Assembly (NCBI GenBank): GCA_020850325.1
Contig: JADZEW010000013.1
Span: 56,959 to 120,958, forward strand
Reading direction: 5' to 3'
Length of the DNA stretch: 64,000 nucleotides
From: Methanoregulaceae archaeon
GTDB lineage: Bacteria; Armatimonadota; Fimbriimonadia; Fimbriimonadales; Fimbriimonadaceae
Below the pieces are notes generated by a model, which did not search any database, was not told where the DNA came from, and was given only the letters and a program-made list of their open reading frames with translations. A program made the translations under genes and the position numbers. Shown piece after piece: positions 18,318-28,415 of this stretch; the first letter of the stretch is position 1; each line of letters starts with the position of its first letter.

Positions 18318-19636
18318 CGAGGCGCTGGATCCGGACCGGTTGCCACGTGGTGCAACGGATCGCTGTGCTCAGCCAGTTCGAGCTCGCCCTTGCCGGTCTC
18401 GGCTTGGGCAAAAAGCTTGTCAAGCCAGGTCTTGCAGGCCTCGGCACCGCCCGCGTCACCCATCTCTGAATACTCAGTGCGGCTTTGGGCTAGCAGCATC
18501 AGCGCCACGTTGGCCCGTCCGGCAAGAAGCTCGACTGTTCCTAGCTCAAACCGGGTCTTTGCAATCCACCGCTTGTGTCCCTCGGCCTGCCAATAATCTA
18601 AGCACGCGGTGAGCAGCCGCTTCGCTTCATCCAGATCTCCCTCGTCCCGTAGCACGAGGGCCATTCGTGCCCGAACATCGGCCTCCATGCCGGCATCGTT
18701 CCGGCCACGAATAACCTGCAGACCCTCATTGAACCGCTCCTTGGCGAGCGCGGTGTTGCCGAGGCCAGCCTCGGCCGACCCTAGACCCCGCAAGGCCATT
18801 GCCACGCCCCCGGGCTCTCCATGTTCTCGATAGCCGTTCAAGCACTCTTCGAAGTAGCCGCGGGCGCTTTCGAAGTTGCCGAGTTTGAGTTCAGTGTCAC
18901 CAATGGCCTCGAGAAGTGGGGGAATCGTGTACCGATGCTGGTTCGTGCGGCGACGGATGACCAGAGCATCCTTGTAGTATTCGAGCGCTTCAGCATAACG
19001 ACCCTCAGTTGTTGCCATATCCCCCGCGAGACGCAACGCCAACGACAGTTGGGGGGCCTTTGGGTTCTGCTCCACCAAGACGAAAACCTTCGCGAGGTAG
19101 TGCTTGGCCACATCGTAGTCGGCTCGGTGGTAAGCGATTTCCGCCGACCTCAAGTTGACATTGAAGGCGTGGTGGCGAGTTGCCTCCTCATCGAGTCTGG
19201 CGGGTGCTTGGGAGAACGCAACCGCAAGGGCGGCGCCGACCGCGCCCATCGCGAGGATGGCTCGACGTCGCCATGGCTTGCGGGTTCGCGGCTCTGCCGG
19301 CGATGATGGCGGTTCTGCCGCGGGCGAGGGCGGCTCGCTCGTTGACTCTTGGCATTCAATCTCGGATCGAGAAAGCGGCTCGCAAAGGCGGTCGTCCCAC
19401 GTAAGGCCGAGCCGCTTGAATACCAGCGACAGCGTCGGGCGGTCGACCCCTTCCTGCTTTACGATTCGATCGGCCGTGGCCAAGCTGACGCCAAAGATGT
19501 CCGCCCGGGCTTCGCGGGTGAGCTTCGTACGCTGAGGGTCCGACTCCCAGACGCGCGTCAACCCCGCCCTGAGAAGCTCAAGACCTTCGGGCGTCAACTT
19601 GACGGCTCGCTTCCGGACGGGTTTGCGATCGCTCAT
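18314..19636 (-). CDS. Membrane-anchored HTH and TPR protein
   Basis: 440 residues. The N-terminal region (KLTPEGLELLRAG, LTREARADIFGVSLATADRI, GVDRPTLSLVFKRLGLTW) resembles a helix-turn-helix module seen at the N-terminus of NTPase/TPR signalling proteins. A Pro/Ser-rich linker follows, then one membrane helix (AILAMGAVGAALAVAFS) and six or more TPR units such as ALRLAGDMATTEGRYAEALEY. It probably senses or scaffolds; the target is unknown. ATG 19636 is preferred over an upstream TTG. Divergent from the GH95 gene (120 nt apart), which it might regulate. Confidence 0.7.
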   Translation of the reverse strand: MSDRKPVRKRAVKLTPEGLELLRAGLTRVWESDPQRTKLTREARADIFGVSLATADRIVKQEGVDRPTLSLVFKRLGLTWDDRLCEPLSRSEIECQESTSEPPSPAAEPPSSPAEPRTRKPWRRRAILAMGAVGAALAVAFSQAPARLDEEATRHHAFNVNLRSAEIAYHRADYDVAKHYLAKVFVLVEQNPKAPQLSLALRLAGDMATTEGRYAEALEYYKDALVIRRRTNQHRYTIPPLLEAIGDTELKLGNFESARGYFEECLNGYREHGEPGGVAMALRGLGSAEAGLGNTALAKERFNEGLQVIRGRNDAGMEADVRARMALVLRDEGDLDEAKRLLTACLDYWQAEGHKRWIAKTRFELGTVELLAGRANVALMLLAQSRTEYSEMGDAGGAEACKTWLDKLFAQAETGKGELELAEHSDPLHHVATGPDPAPR

Positions 19637-19756
19637 GCAGTTATTCAATCACTTCGGCGTTTGGTAGACAAGACGATACCAGCGGGTTCTCGGTTCAGTA
19701 ACTGTCTAAAATCCGTGTTGAAGACGGAGTCCTCAGTTTGAGGAGCATAATCAGCC

Positions 19757-22105
19757 ATGCTTGCCACCCTCGCCCTTGCTCCGGCCCTCTGGCTCGTGCT
19801 CGATGCCCCGGCAACTCGGTTCACCGAGAGCTGCCCCGTCGGAAATGGTCGACTCGGCGCGATGATGTTTGGTCAAGTCGCCGACGAGCATTTGATCTTG
19901 AACGAAAACACGCTCTGGTCGGGCCGGCCCCTCGATCAAAACCGTGACGGTGCTTGGCGAGTACGAGAGCAGATCCTCGATCTGCTGCGCAAAGGCGACA
20001 ATCCGGCCGCAGAGGCACTCCTTAACCAGAGCTTTACCAGCGACGGCCCGGGGAGCTCGCACGGCAATGGTAAAGACGGGCCGTTCGGCTGCTACCAGGT
20101 GCTCGGCAAGCTCTCCTTAAAGCACCACATTTCCGCGGACAACTACCGAGAGTATCAGCGCTATCTGGATCTCGAACGCGCCCAGGCGGTCACTCGCTTC
20201 CGAGTCGGCGAGACGATGTACACCCGGCGCCTGATCGCGTCTCTTCCCGATCAAGTGATCGCTTACGAGCTTGTTGCCGAAGGGCCTGCCAAGCTCAGCT
20301 TTGACCTCTCGCTGAGCCGAGCCGAGCGAGGAACCGTCGTCACCGAGAGCGGAGACCTCGTTATGCGCGGCACCCTCAATGATGGCCAAGGCGGCGATGG
20401 AATGCGATACGCTGCTCGGGTTCGGGTCCTCCCCGTTGGCGGCGGGAAGGTCACCGAAGTTCAGGGAGCGCTCCAACTTCGCGACGCCAAGCGGGCCGTC
20501 GTGCTCATCTCAGCGGGAACGGACTATAGCGGCCCCATCAAGGGCAAGCACATGGGAGCGAAGTACGAGCTCGAAACCAAGACGTTGCTGGACCAGGCGG
20601 CGAAGCGCACCTTTGCGCAGCTTGTTCAGCGGCACGAGCGAGACTACCGGTCGCTGTTCGATCGGGTGAAGCTCGATCTGGGCGCGCACAAAGCGGGTTC
20701 GGCTCAGACGCGCTTGCTGGGCATCGAGAAAGGCGAGTCTGACCCGGCGTTGGCCGCCCTGCTGTTCCAGTATGGGCGCTACCTGCTGATCAGTTCGACC
20801 CGCGACGGCTACCTTCCTGCCAACCTGCAAGGGCTGTGGGCCGAGGAGTTGCAGACCCCCTGGAACGGCGACTACCATATCGACATTAACGTGCAGATGA
20901 ACTACTGGCTGGCGGAGACGACGGCACTCAGCGAATGCCATCGACCCATGCTGAGTCTCATCGAAGCGCTTGTCGAGCCGGGTCAAAGGACCGCCAAGGC
21001 GTACTACAACGCGCCGGGCTGGGTCGCGCACGTCATCACTAACCCCTGGGGGTTCACCGCTCCTGGCGAACACGCCAGCTGGGGCTCGACCCTATCCGGT
21101 GGGGGTTGGCTCGCCCAGCACCTGTGGGAGCACTACGCGTTCACCCAAGATGTGAACGTATTGAAGCGGGTGTATCCGACGCTGAAGGCTTCGAGCGAGT
21201 TCTATCGGTCAATCCTGCTGCCGGATCCGAAACGGGGGTGGCTGGTGACCGGTCCTTCGAACTCGCCCGAGAACGCGTTCAAACTTCCCGACGGGCGCAC
21301 CGCCCACACCTGCCTCGGGCCGACGATCGACCAACAGATCCTGCGCGAACTGTTCACCAACACGGTTCGCACCGCCCGGCTGTTGAAGGTCGACACCGCC
21401 TTTGCCAACGAGCTCGAGAAGACCCGCGATCAGCTGGCTCCCCACCAGATCAGCCCTGACGGTCGGCTTCAAGAGTGGCTTGAACCCTACGAGGAACCGG
21501 AGCCTCAGCACCGCCATGTCTCGCATCTATACGGTCTCCACCCAGGCGATCAGATTACGGTTTACGGCACGCCCGAACTCGCGGCGGCCGCGCGCAAAAC
21601 GTTGGAACGCCGTGGCGACCGAAGCACGGGATGGAGCATGGCGTGGAAGACCTGCTTCTGGGCGCGACTTGGCGATGGCAATCGGGCCGAGAAGCTGATC
21701 CGAGACTTCCTGCGGCCCATCGCCGACATGGGCTTCAACTACCGGAACGGCGGCGGGGTCTATCCCAACTTGTTCTCTGGGCATCCGCCGTTCCAGATTG
21801 ACGGCAACTTCGGCATCACAGCGGGGATCGCGGAGATGCTGCTGCAAAGCCACCCTGAGCGGGCGGGCGAAGAGCCGACGATCCACCTCCTTCCCGCGCT
21901 GCCCACGGCATGGGCGGAGGGTTCCGTCAGCGGCCTCCGCGCACGAGGCGGTTACGAGGTTTCTCTTCAATGGCGGCAGGGCAAGATCGAGGGTGCCGAG
22001 GTGAAGCGGCTCGCGAGCGGTACGGGTCAGTTCTGGCTGCGGGTGCCCGGCAAGGATCGGGTCAAGGTGACGCTTCGGCAGGGCCAGGCTCACCGGGTCC
22101 GGTAA
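19757..22105 (+). CDS. Glycoside hydrolase family 95, alpha-L-fucosidase-type
   Basis: Secreted enzyme likely to cleave terminal alpha-linked fucose or galactose from glycans. The 782 residues include a short signal peptide ([19 protein letters not shown]), the N-terminal [18 protein letters not shown] and [11 protein letters not shown] motifs, the (alpha/alpha)6 catalytic region with [42 protein letters not shown], and the late [14 protein letters not shown]. These are family hallmarks; the exact residues were not aligned. Its 3' end overlaps the convergent SPFH gene by 44 nt. Confidence 0.9.
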   Translation: MLATLALAPALWLVLDAPATRFTESCPVGNGRLGAMMFGQVADEHLILNENTLWSGRPLDQNRDGAWRVREQILDLLRKGDNPAAEALLNQSFTSDGPGSSHGNGKDGPFGCYQVLGKLSLKHHISADNYREYQRYLDLERAQAVTRFRVGETMYTRRLIASLPDQVIAYELVAEGPAKLSFDLSLSRAERGTVVTESGDLVMRGTLNDGQGGDGMRYAARVRVLPVGGGKVTEVQGALQLRDAKRAVVLISAGTDYSGPIKGKHMGAKYELETKTLLDQAAKRTFAQLVQRHERDYRSLFDRVKLDLGAHKAGSAQTRLLGIEKGESDPALAALLFQYGRYLLISSTRDGYLPANLQGLWAEELQTPWNGDYHIDINVQMNYWLAETTALSECHRPMLSLIEALVEPGQRTAKAYYNAPGWVAHVITNPWGFTAPGEHASWGSTLSGGGWLAQHLWEHYAFTQDVNVLKRVYPTLKASSEFYRSILLPDPKRGWLVTGPSNSPENAFKLPDGRTAHTCLGPTIDQQILRELFTNTVRTARLLKVDTAFANELEKTRDQLAPHQISPDGRLQEWLEPYEEPEPQHRHVSHLYGLHPGDQITVYGTPELAAAARKTLERRGDRSTGWSMAWKTCFWARLGDGNRAEKLIRDFLRPIADMGFNYRNGGGVYPNLFSGHPPFQIDGNFGITAGIAEMLLQSHPERAGEEPTIHLLPALPTAWAEGSVSGLRARGGYEVSLQWRQGKIEGAEVKRLASGTGQFWLRVPGKDRVKVTLRQGQAHRVR

Positions 22106-22829
22106 GGGGAGCGCCCAGCGTCAGGTGGACCTGATGCGAGCCTGACTCCAGCTGTTGAAGCGTGCGCAGTTGAAGCAGTTCGGGGTGTTTGCGCACAAGT
22201 TCTGCGGTGTTAAGCAGGCTGCGCATGGCGGCAGCCTCGCCGCGTGCCTGTTCGAGCTTGGCCTTGGCCCGAAGCTGCGCTTGGATCACCTCGGCATAGG
22301 CTCGCTTGGTGTCTCCGATGAGGGTCAAATCGCGGATCGCGAGGTACTCGATGCCCATACCGTACGGCTCAAGCTGGCTTTGCACTTCCGATTTCATCAA
22401 CTCGTCGATCTCGCCCCGTCGCTCGATGAGCTCGTCGAGACTTCGACTCACCACCTGCTCGCGCACGGCGAGTTGAGCAACCACATACACCTGCGAATAG
22501 GCATCGGACGACGCCGCGAACTTCGCTTCATCACGGACGGACCGCAGAACGGCCACGCTCACTCGAACAGGGGTTCCATCTTTCGTCATCAGTTCCTGTC
22601 CCGAAACCTGAACCCACAGTTCGCGTGGGTCGAAGACCTCGACCTGCACGTTCTTCGTCCAATAGCGATAACGGCCGGTCTCAAGAATCCTCATGGGCTC
22701 GCCATGGACAAAGGCCGCAGCCTTCATGAAGGCGGGCACCTCGACGACGGTCGAGATCAACTCGACAATCTTCACAATCGCAAAGAGGGCGATTGTTCCG
22801 CTGATGACTGCTAAGAGGAATGTCTCCAT
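22062..22829 (-). CDS. SPFH/band-7 (slipin-like) membrane protein
   Basis: 255 residues: one N-terminal membrane segment ([20 protein letters not shown]), the SPFH core ([20 protein letters not shown] then [15 protein letters not shown]), and [19 protein letters not shown] followed by a helical [17 protein letters not shown] region. Slipins form membrane microdomain scaffolds, often with an NfeD partner protease; no NfeD is adjacent here. Convergent with the GH95 gene, sharing 44 nt. Confidence 0.88.
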   Translation of the reverse strand: METFLLAVISGTIALFAIVKIVELISTVVEVPAFMKAAAFVHGEPMRILETGRYRYWTKNVQVEVFDPRELWVQVSGQELMTKDGTPVRVSVAVLRSVRDEAKFAASSDAYSQVYVVAQLAVREQVVSRSLDELIERRGEIDELMKSEVQSQLEPYGMGIEYLAIRDLTLIGDTKRAYAEVIQAQLRAKAKLEQARGEAAAMRSLLNTAELVRKHPELLQLRTLQQLESGSHQVHLTLGAPLTGPGEPGPAEASP

Positions 22830-23053
22830 AACCGCGCTTCCTGTAGGGGGGATGGCGGCCAGTTCGCTCGATCTTGCGGGAGCCTTGCGGCCCCAAGGCT
22901 CGATCTAGCTAGCCGCCCGGAAGGCGGCAAGGCACGCCGTCCCACCCTGAGTTCGGGGTAGTAGCCCGGAGATCAGGGGCCAATTGACAACTGAAAACGC
23001 AACCGCTTCTTCAGATCCTGGCGACCCAGATCGCACGAAGGTTACCGCACGGG

Positions 23054-24235
23054 CTAGCGCTTCGCTTCGTCGAGAACGTACGCCAGAACTTCCGCCATCT
23101 TGGCCATGTGCTCGGTCGTCAGGCAGGGGTCCGTGCGCATGCAGATCGACGTCTCGCCGATCTGTCGGGCAACCGGGAGCCGCTCAGCAGGTCGGAATCC
23201 CGTTCCGTCGAACGCCTTCTCCAGATAGATCTCGCTGCACGAGCCCACCTGGCACCACACACCGAAGCGCGAATGCACTTCGTCGCAGATCCGCTCGCGA
23301 GTCCAGCCGTCCTTCAGAGTCTCCGGCTTGAGATACCCATACCAGCGGTAGTAGGCATGCTCGACATGCGCGGGGGGCATGGGCACATGGACCATCGGAT
23401 GATTCGCGAAAGCCTCGTTCAAGACCGCCGCATTCGCCTGCCGCTGTGCCATCCAACCATCGAGCTTACGCAGCTGGACGCGCGCGATCGCCGACTGCAT
23501 TTCGGTGAGTCGCCAGTTGGTGCCAAAGCTCTCGTTGACCCAGCGGAAGCCCTTCGGATGCTCGCGGTTGTAGACGGCGTCATACGACTTGCCGTGGTCC
23601 TTGTATTCCCACATGGTGCGCCACAGCCCCTCGTCGTTCGTGGTGACGGCTCCACCTTCGCCGCCGAGCGTCATGATCTTGTCTTGGCAGAAGGACCACG
23701 ATCCGATCTCGCCGATGCTTCCGACCTTGCGGCCCTTATAGCTGGCGCCATGGGCTTGGGCGCAGTCTTCGATGACGGGAATCCCGAGCGCCATCATCTC
23801 GTCCATCTCGCAGGGCCAACCGCCAAGGTGGACGGGAATGATCGCCTTCGAATTCGAGGTCCGGACTCGCTCGATCGTCTCGGCACTGATGTTGCCGCTC
23901 TCCGGATCGAGGTCCGCGAACACCGGCTTGGCTCCTCGCATCACGACCGCCGTTGCCGTCGCCATGAAGGTGCGGGGCGTGATGATGACTTCATCGCCGG
24001 GGCCCACACCGAGCGCGATCAGCGCGAGCTCGAGCGTGACCGTGCCGTTCATGATCGCGATCGCGTGACGCGTCCCACAGTAGTCGGCGAACTCCGTTTC
24101 GAAGTCGCGCCCCTCGCGCCCCGTCCAATAGTTGACCTTGCCCGATTCGAGCACGCGGGTCACAGCTTGAACTTCGTCTGGCGCGAAGACTGGCCAGCTC
24201 GGAAAGTCGACTTTAGTGGGTGCGGTGGCTGCCAT
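23054..24235 (-). CDS. DegT/DnrJ/EryC1/StrS-type sugar aminotransferase
   Basis: PLP-dependent transaminase acting on nucleotide-linked keto-sugars or similar substrates; 393 residues, the family length. PLP-site features: GDEVIITPRTFMATATAV, PVIEDCAQAHGASYKG, and the Schiff-base lysine in SFCQDKIMTLGGEGG, followed by GTNWRLTEMQSAIARVQL. It begins 9 nt after the stop of the upstream bi-domain dehydrogenase on the same strand, so the pair likely makes an amino- or branched sugar for surface glycans. Confidence 0.93.
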   Translation of the reverse strand: MAATAPTKVDFPSWPVFAPDEVQAVTRVLESGKVNYWTGREGRDFETEFADYCGTRHAIAIMNGTVTLELALIALGVGPGDEVIITPRTFMATATAVVMRGAKPVFADLDPESGNISAETIERVRTSNSKAIIPVHLGGWPCEMDEMMALGIPVIEDCAQAHGASYKGRKVGSIGEIGSWSFCQDKIMTLGGEGGAVTTNDEGLWRTMWEYKDHGKSYDAVYNREHPKGFRWVNESFGTNWRLTEMQSAIARVQLRKLDGWMAQRQANAAVLNEAFANHPMVHVPMPPAHVEHAYYRWYGYLKPETLKDGWTRERICDEVHSRFGVWCQVGSCSEIYLEKAFDGTGFRPAERLPVARQIGETSICMRTDPCLTTEHMAKMAEVLAYVLDEAKR

Positions 24236-24244
24236 AAGCTCGGA

Positions 24245-26362
24245 TTATACGGCCTCGCCTCGAACGGCCTTGAACGTCGCTTCGGTCACTTCGATCAGTT
24301 CGTCGTACGGGATCGGCGAGCCTGAGCCGTTCTTGACGGCCCGGATGAACGCGGCGAGTTCATTGGCGTGACCCTTATCCTGCTGGCGAAGCGCCATGCC
24401 GTTGAAACCGGGCCAGCCGAAGCCGGTCATCTTTCGGAAGTTGTCGAGCTGCAAGATGCGCCCCGCCGCGAACACTTCGAGCCGCTCCTTCGGGAACGAC
24501 TTGTCTCCGTTCGCGAAGTAGTGCACGGTGCCGATCGAACCGTCGGCGAACTTGAGCGTCACCGACATATTCTCGTCTTCGCGCTGAGCGCCCTGATCGA
24601 TCCCTGACGCCTGAACGTCGACGATCGAACTGCCCGCGAGGAACCGGATCAGGTCCACGAAGTGGCACCCTTCGCCGATCATACGGCCACCGCCGCGCTC
24701 TGGATCTTGCGTCCAATGGTTGGCGGGAAGGGCACCCGCGTTGACGGTCATGATGAACGCCTTCGGCGCGCGGACTGAGTCAAGCATCTCCTTCATCTTT
24801 TGGATGTGCGGAGCGAACCGGCGGTTGAAACCGACCATCAGCATCGGCGACGTCTGGGCTTCGTACACGTCCTTGATTTGATCGAGCTCTTCCTCGGTCA
24901 AGCACAGCGGCTTCTCGACGAACACCCGCTTGCCTGCCTTGAGGCCGTCGATGACCATCCGGGCGTGGGTGTTGTGCTGCGTCGTGATGATCAGGGTGTT
25001 GATCTCGGGATCGTTGAACACGGAGTCCAGGTCAGTCGTCGAGTTCTCGAAACCGAACTTCTTGCCGAGATGGGTTCCAGTGACGCCGCCCTTCGAGACA
25101 ATTGTCTTGAGACGCGCGCCCGCACCCGCCATTGCTGGCAGGAGCGTGGCTCCCGCGAAGTTCCCAGCTCCGATCACCGCAACAACCGCTTGCGGCACTG
25201 ACGCCGGAGCCGGCTTGGGAAGCGCCACTGTTCGCTCGGGCTTGACATCGACTGGAGCCTCGGGATACTGAAGCACGATGCCGAGCGCGCCACGGTCGCT
25301 AATCTTGGCGTAGCCTTCCAGCGCATGGTCAATCTCGTAGCGGTGCGAGATGAGAGGCTTGACGTCGAGCCCGCCATTCGCCATCAGGTCGAGACAAGCC
25401 TCGAAGTTGCGTTGCTCGGTCCAGCGGACGAACCCGACCGGGTAGTCCATTCCCTTGCCCTCGTAGTTGTCCTCGTAGCGGCCGGGACCATAAGAGCACG
25501 AGACTTGGAACGTGAGTTCCTTCTCGAAGAAGTCAGCGCGGCTGAGTTCGAGACCGACGACCCCCACGAGCACGATGCGCCCGCGCTTGCGGCACATGTG
25601 GGCGGCCTGCGTGACGGGCTCGTTGCTCTTCGTGGACGCGGTGATGATAACGGCATCCACGCCTCGGCCACGGGAGAACGCGAGGGCGGCCTGTTCGGGG
25701 TCTTCGCCCTTGCTGAGGTCGACCGTTTCTGCGCCCATACCGCGCGCCATCTCGCACTTCGTGCTGTCGAAGTCGATGCCGAGCACTCGGCAACCAGCGG
25801 CGCGAAGCATTTGGACGGTCATGAGGCCGATAAGACCGAGACCCGTAACCACGACACCCTCGCCGAGCGTGGGATTGATGAGCCGGATGCCTTGCAGCGC
25901 GATCGCAGCGAGGGGGGTGAAGGCGGCTTCCTCGAAGCTGACCCCCTTGGGGATCTTCGCGCACAGATTCTGGGCGATCGAAACCACCTCGGCGTGCTGA
26001 CCGTTCGTCGCGACCCAGTCGCCGACCTCGAAGCCCTCGACGCCCTTGCCCACGCCGATGACCACGCCAGCGTGGCAGTAGCCAAGGCCGAGCGGTTGAT
26101 CGAGCTTCGACTTCACGGCGTCCAAGGTCTGGAACAGGCCGTCGGTCTTGATCTTCTGAAGGACTTGCTTGACCTTGTCAGGCTGGGCCTTTGCCTTCTG
26201 GAAGACGTTCGACTTGCCGAAGTCGATGAGCATACGCTCGGTGCCCAAAGACACGAGGGTAGCGCGGGTTTGAACGAGGAGTTGGCCCGATGAGACGCCC
26301 GGCGCGGGAACCTCAGCCAGCAACGTCTCCCCAGTGCCGAGGTTCTGCAGAATCTGCTTCAC
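24245..26362 (-). CDS. Bi-domain oxidoreductase: zinc-type alcohol dehydrogenase fused to Gfo/Idh/MocA
   Basis: 705 residues in two enzymes. Residues 1-370 are a medium-chain dehydrogenase (LGYCHAGVVIGVGKGVEGF, VVVTGLGLIGLMTVQMLRAAG, then the NAD site). Residues 390-705 are a Gfo/Idh/MocA oxidoreductase (AVIGAGNFAGATLLPAMAGA, VEKPLCLTEEELDQI, MIGEGCHFVDLIRFL). Such fusions occur in surface-polysaccharide clusters and probably interconvert hydroxyl and keto groups on sugars. Directly upstream of the aminotransferase; divergent from the FKBP gene with 39 nt between starts. Confidence 0.9.
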   Translation of the reverse strand: MKQILQNLGTGETLLAEVPAPGVSSGQLLVQTRATLVSLGTERMLIDFGKSNVFQKAKAQPDKVKQVLQKIKTDGLFQTLDAVKSKLDQPLGLGYCHAGVVIGVGKGVEGFEVGDWVATNGQHAEVVSIAQNLCAKIPKGVSFEEAAFTPLAAIALQGIRLINPTLGEGVVVTGLGLIGLMTVQMLRAAGCRVLGIDFDSTKCEMARGMGAETVDLSKGEDPEQAALAFSRGRGVDAVIITASTKSNEPVTQAAHMCRKRGRIVLVGVVGLELSRADFFEKELTFQVSCSYGPGRYEDNYEGKGMDYPVGFVRWTEQRNFEACLDLMANGGLDVKPLISHRYEIDHALEGYAKISDRGALGIVLQYPEAPVDVKPERTVALPKPAPASVPQAVVAVIGAGNFAGATLLPAMAGAGARLKTIVSKGGVTGTHLGKKFGFENSTTDLDSVFNDPEINTLIITTQHNTHARMVIDGLKAGKRVFVEKPLCLTEEELDQIKDVYEAQTSPMLMVGFNRRFAPHIQKMKEMLDSVRAPKAFIMTVNAGALPANHWTQDPERGGGRMIGEGCHFVDLIRFLAGSSIVDVQASGIDQGAQREDENMSVTLKFADGSIGTVHYFANGDKSFPKERLEVFAAGRILQLDNFRKMTGFGWPGFNGMALRQQDKGHANELAAFIRAVKNGSGSPIPYDELIEVTEATFKAVRGEAV

Positions 26363-26401
26363 GGGCAGAGAGGATACCCTTTTGCCGGTATCCTACAACC
26401 T

Positions 26402-27091
26402 ATGACCACGCTCATTCTCGCCAGTCTATTGCTCGGCCAATCCGGGCTGAAAGTCGAAGACATGAAAGTCGGCAAGGGTCCGGCCGCCAAGGCCGGAGAC
26501 GTGCTGACCATGAGCTACCGAGGCACACTCACGAACGGCAAGGTGTTCGACGAGACGGGCAAGAAACCGCCCTTCGCCTTCAAGTTGGGCGAGGGTCAGG
26601 TTATCAAGGGTTGGGATCAGGGCCTCGTCGGCATCAAGGCTGGCGGCAAGCGAAAGCTGACGATCCCCGCCTCGCTGGCCTATGGCGAGAAGGGGGTCGG
26701 CGAGATTCCCGCGAACTCGACGCTGGTGTTCGTGGTGGAAGCGCTGCGTATCGACGACCCTAAGGCGACCCCCAAGGTCGAAATCAAGGATGTGAAAGTG
26801 GGTACAGGCCCGGCAGCCAAGACTGGCAACAGCGTTACGATGCATTACATCGGCACGTTCATCAACGGGGTCGAGTTCGATAAGAGCATCGGCCGCGAGC
26901 CGTTTACGATCACGCTTGGCCAAGGCTCGGTGATCCCCGGATTCGAGCAAGGCATCATGGGCATGAAGAAGGGCGGCAAGCGGAAGGTCACGATTCCCTA
27001 TCAGCTCGCTTATGGTGAGCGGGGCCGACCGCCGGTGATCCCGCAAATGGCGACGCTGGTATTCGAACTCGAGATGCTCTCGCTCAAGTAG
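26402..27091 (+). CDS. Tandem FKBP-type peptidyl-prolyl isomerase, exported
   Basis: 229 residues with a short hydrophobic start (LILASLLLGQSG, probable signal) and two FKBP domains: residues about 20-118 (SYRGTLTNGKVFDET, GEGQVIKGWDQGLVGI, SLAYGEKG) and about 127-229 (HYIGTFINGVEFDKS, GQGSVIPGFEQGIMGMKKGG, QLAYGERG). Both keep the aromatic/hydrophobic active-site plan. It probably assists folding of exported proteins. A hairpin terminator follows. Confidence 0.93.
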   Translation: MTTLILASLLLGQSGLKVEDMKVGKGPAAKAGDVLTMSYRGTLTNGKVFDETGKKPPFAFKLGEGQVIKGWDQGLVGIKAGGKRKLTIPASLAYGEKGVGEIPANSTLVFVVEALRIDDPKATPKVEIKDVKVGTGPAAKTGNSVTMHYIGTFINGVEFDKSIGREPFTITLGQGSVIPGFEQGIMGMKKGGKRKVTIPYQLAYGERGRPPVIPQMATLVFELEMLSLK

Positions 27092-27112
27092 GCGGAGAGA
27101 GAAGTTTCCTGA

Positions 27113-27135
27113 GGCCGCGGGTTGCATCGTCCCCG
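27113..27135 (+). terminator. Intrinsic terminator after the FKBP gene
   Basis: GGCCGCGGG pairs with CCCGCGGTC (one G-T pair), then TCTTTTA. Confidence 0.7.
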
Positions 27136-27145
27136 CGGTCTTTTA

Positions 27146-27282
27146 TCGTTTGGGTCCGGGGACAAACGCACCCGGACGCTCCTTGCCTCAATCTAAAGGA
27201 AGTCGTAGGCGCGGGTTTGGGTCGTGAGCTCGTGAGCGCCGAGGCCCCGCGCATCTTTGAGTCTGCGCGCGGGGCCTCGATG
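27146..27282 (+). ncRNA. Possible small RNA with its own terminator
   Basis: Between the FKBP terminator and the convergent TolB-like gene lie a GTCCGG/CCGGAC hairpin and then a very strong hairpin (GAGGCCCCGCGC pairing with GCGCGGGGCCTC) followed by GATGTTTTT. The T tract is on the plus strand although no plus-strand gene remains to be terminated. That suggests a small transcript, but a bidirectional or back-up terminator is equally possible. Confidence 0.3.
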
Positions 27283-27314
27283 TTTTTGCTTCGTCGCTCG
27301 GTGCCATTCGCGGC

Positions 27315-28268
27315 CTAGGGGACAACTTGGGCGGGTCGTTTCCAGTGCGGGGCGAACCCCTTGCCCGACGCCCGGATACGGACCTCGTTCGTGCCATCCT
27401 GCCCCACCGTGAAAATGCCTCCGCCCGCACTCCCGTTGCGAAGGAACACAATCCGAGAGTCGTCGGGCGAAAAGCACGGGAACCGCTCGTCACCCGTCGA
27501 TGCCGCGGTCACCAAGCGAATCGCCGGCGGGCTTACCTCCAGATCGAGGATGTGGAGCCGGCCCACACCGTTGCTCGTAGAAAGGAAGACCAACTTGTCT
27601 TCCGTGTTGGCCGCCTCGATCTGAATGAGGAACTGGGTCGATTCCGACCAGACCACGTCTTCTGAAACGACATAGAGATCTCCACTTGCATCCCTTCCCA
27701 ACTGGACGGCAAGAAGGTCCATGTCGCGGGTGAAGTAAAGTCGGGAGCCGTCTCGACTCCACGCGCAGTAAGACTCGAAGCTGTCTGGACTGTTGGTCAC
27801 GTTCAGCTTGCCCGTACCATCCGGGTTCACGACGAAGACGTCACGCTTTGCGCCGGTGATACCTGCCGGGCCGTAGTCGGTGTACGCGATGAGCTCTATG
27901 CCATTCGGGCCGGGGCGAGACGACCATTTGGGAAAGGCAAAGCCGGTTGTTGAGACCACCTTCCTTCGGTTGCTCCCGTCCAGATTGACGGTGTAGACGC
28001 CCTCCCCTTGTCCTCCGAGATTTCCTCCGAACGCCAGGGCATTTCCGGTCGGACCCCAGTTGGGGAACTCGGCATACTCACCTCTTCCCAATGAGACGAC
28101 GGATCGGACGTTGGTTCCATCCGCGTTCATCACCTTGATGCCCGAGTCGACGAACAGTATCTCAGGCTTCGGCGGCGGCGTACTGCCACCACCTCCCTTG
28201 CCTTGGCCCGCGGTTAGGGTGAGTGAAACCCCAACGAGGGCAGTTGCGAGTACGAGTTGCTTGAGCAT
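27315..28268 (-). CDS. Secreted TolB/PD40 beta-propeller protein (copy 1)
   Basis: 317 residues: signal peptide MLKQLVLATALVGVSLTLT, a Gly/Pro-rich linker, then PD40-type blades (IKVMNADGTNVRSVV, GVYTVNLDGSNRRKVV, VFVVNPDGTGKLNV, FSPDDSRIVFLRNG). TolB-like propellers bind partners; here the protein is probably periplasmic or extracellular. It is a paralogue of the gene at 28416, with a nearly identical signal peptide and upstream region, hence a tandem duplication. SD GGAGGAGAT. Its upstream region carries 11-bp-spaced direct repeats likely read by the SARP regulator at 29436. Confidence 0.82.
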   Translation of the reverse strand: MLKQLVLATALVGVSLTLTAGQGKGGGGSTPPPKPEILFVDSGIKVMNADGTNVRSVVSLGRGEYAEFPNWGPTGNALAFGGNLGGQGEGVYTVNLDGSNRRKVVSTTGFAFPKWSSRPGPNGIELIAYTDYGPAGITGAKRDVFVVNPDGTGKLNVTNSPDSFESYCAWSRDGSRLYFTRDMDLLAVQLGRDASGDLYVVSEDVVWSESTQFLIQIEAANTEDKLVFLSTSNGVGRLHILDLEVSPPAIRLVTAASTGDERFPCFSPDDSRIVFLRNGSAGGGIFTVGQDGTNEVRIRASGKGFAPHWKRPAQVVP

Positions 28269-28323
28269 GGTTCTATCTCCTCCATGTGATTGCGCCGCCG
28301 ATAGTGCGGTGCCTACGAGGTTC

Positions 28324-28356
28324 AGCTTAGCGAGCCACTCTGACAGAACTCTGACA
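28324..28356 (-). promoter_or_regulatory. SARP-type direct-repeat operator and -10 element, copy 1
   Basis: On the minus strand TGTCAGAGT occurs at 28356-28348 and 28345-28337, an 11-bp period, then a 7-nt gap to TAAGCT (28329-28324), a plausible -10. SARP activators characteristically bind heptamer repeats with 11-bp spacing set about 8 bp before the -10. Confidence 0.65.
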
Positions 28357-28415
28357 AGAAGCGGCCACTTCGCAAAAAGGTTGGGGCGGGCCAGAGCCCG
28401 CCCCGTTATCTCCCC

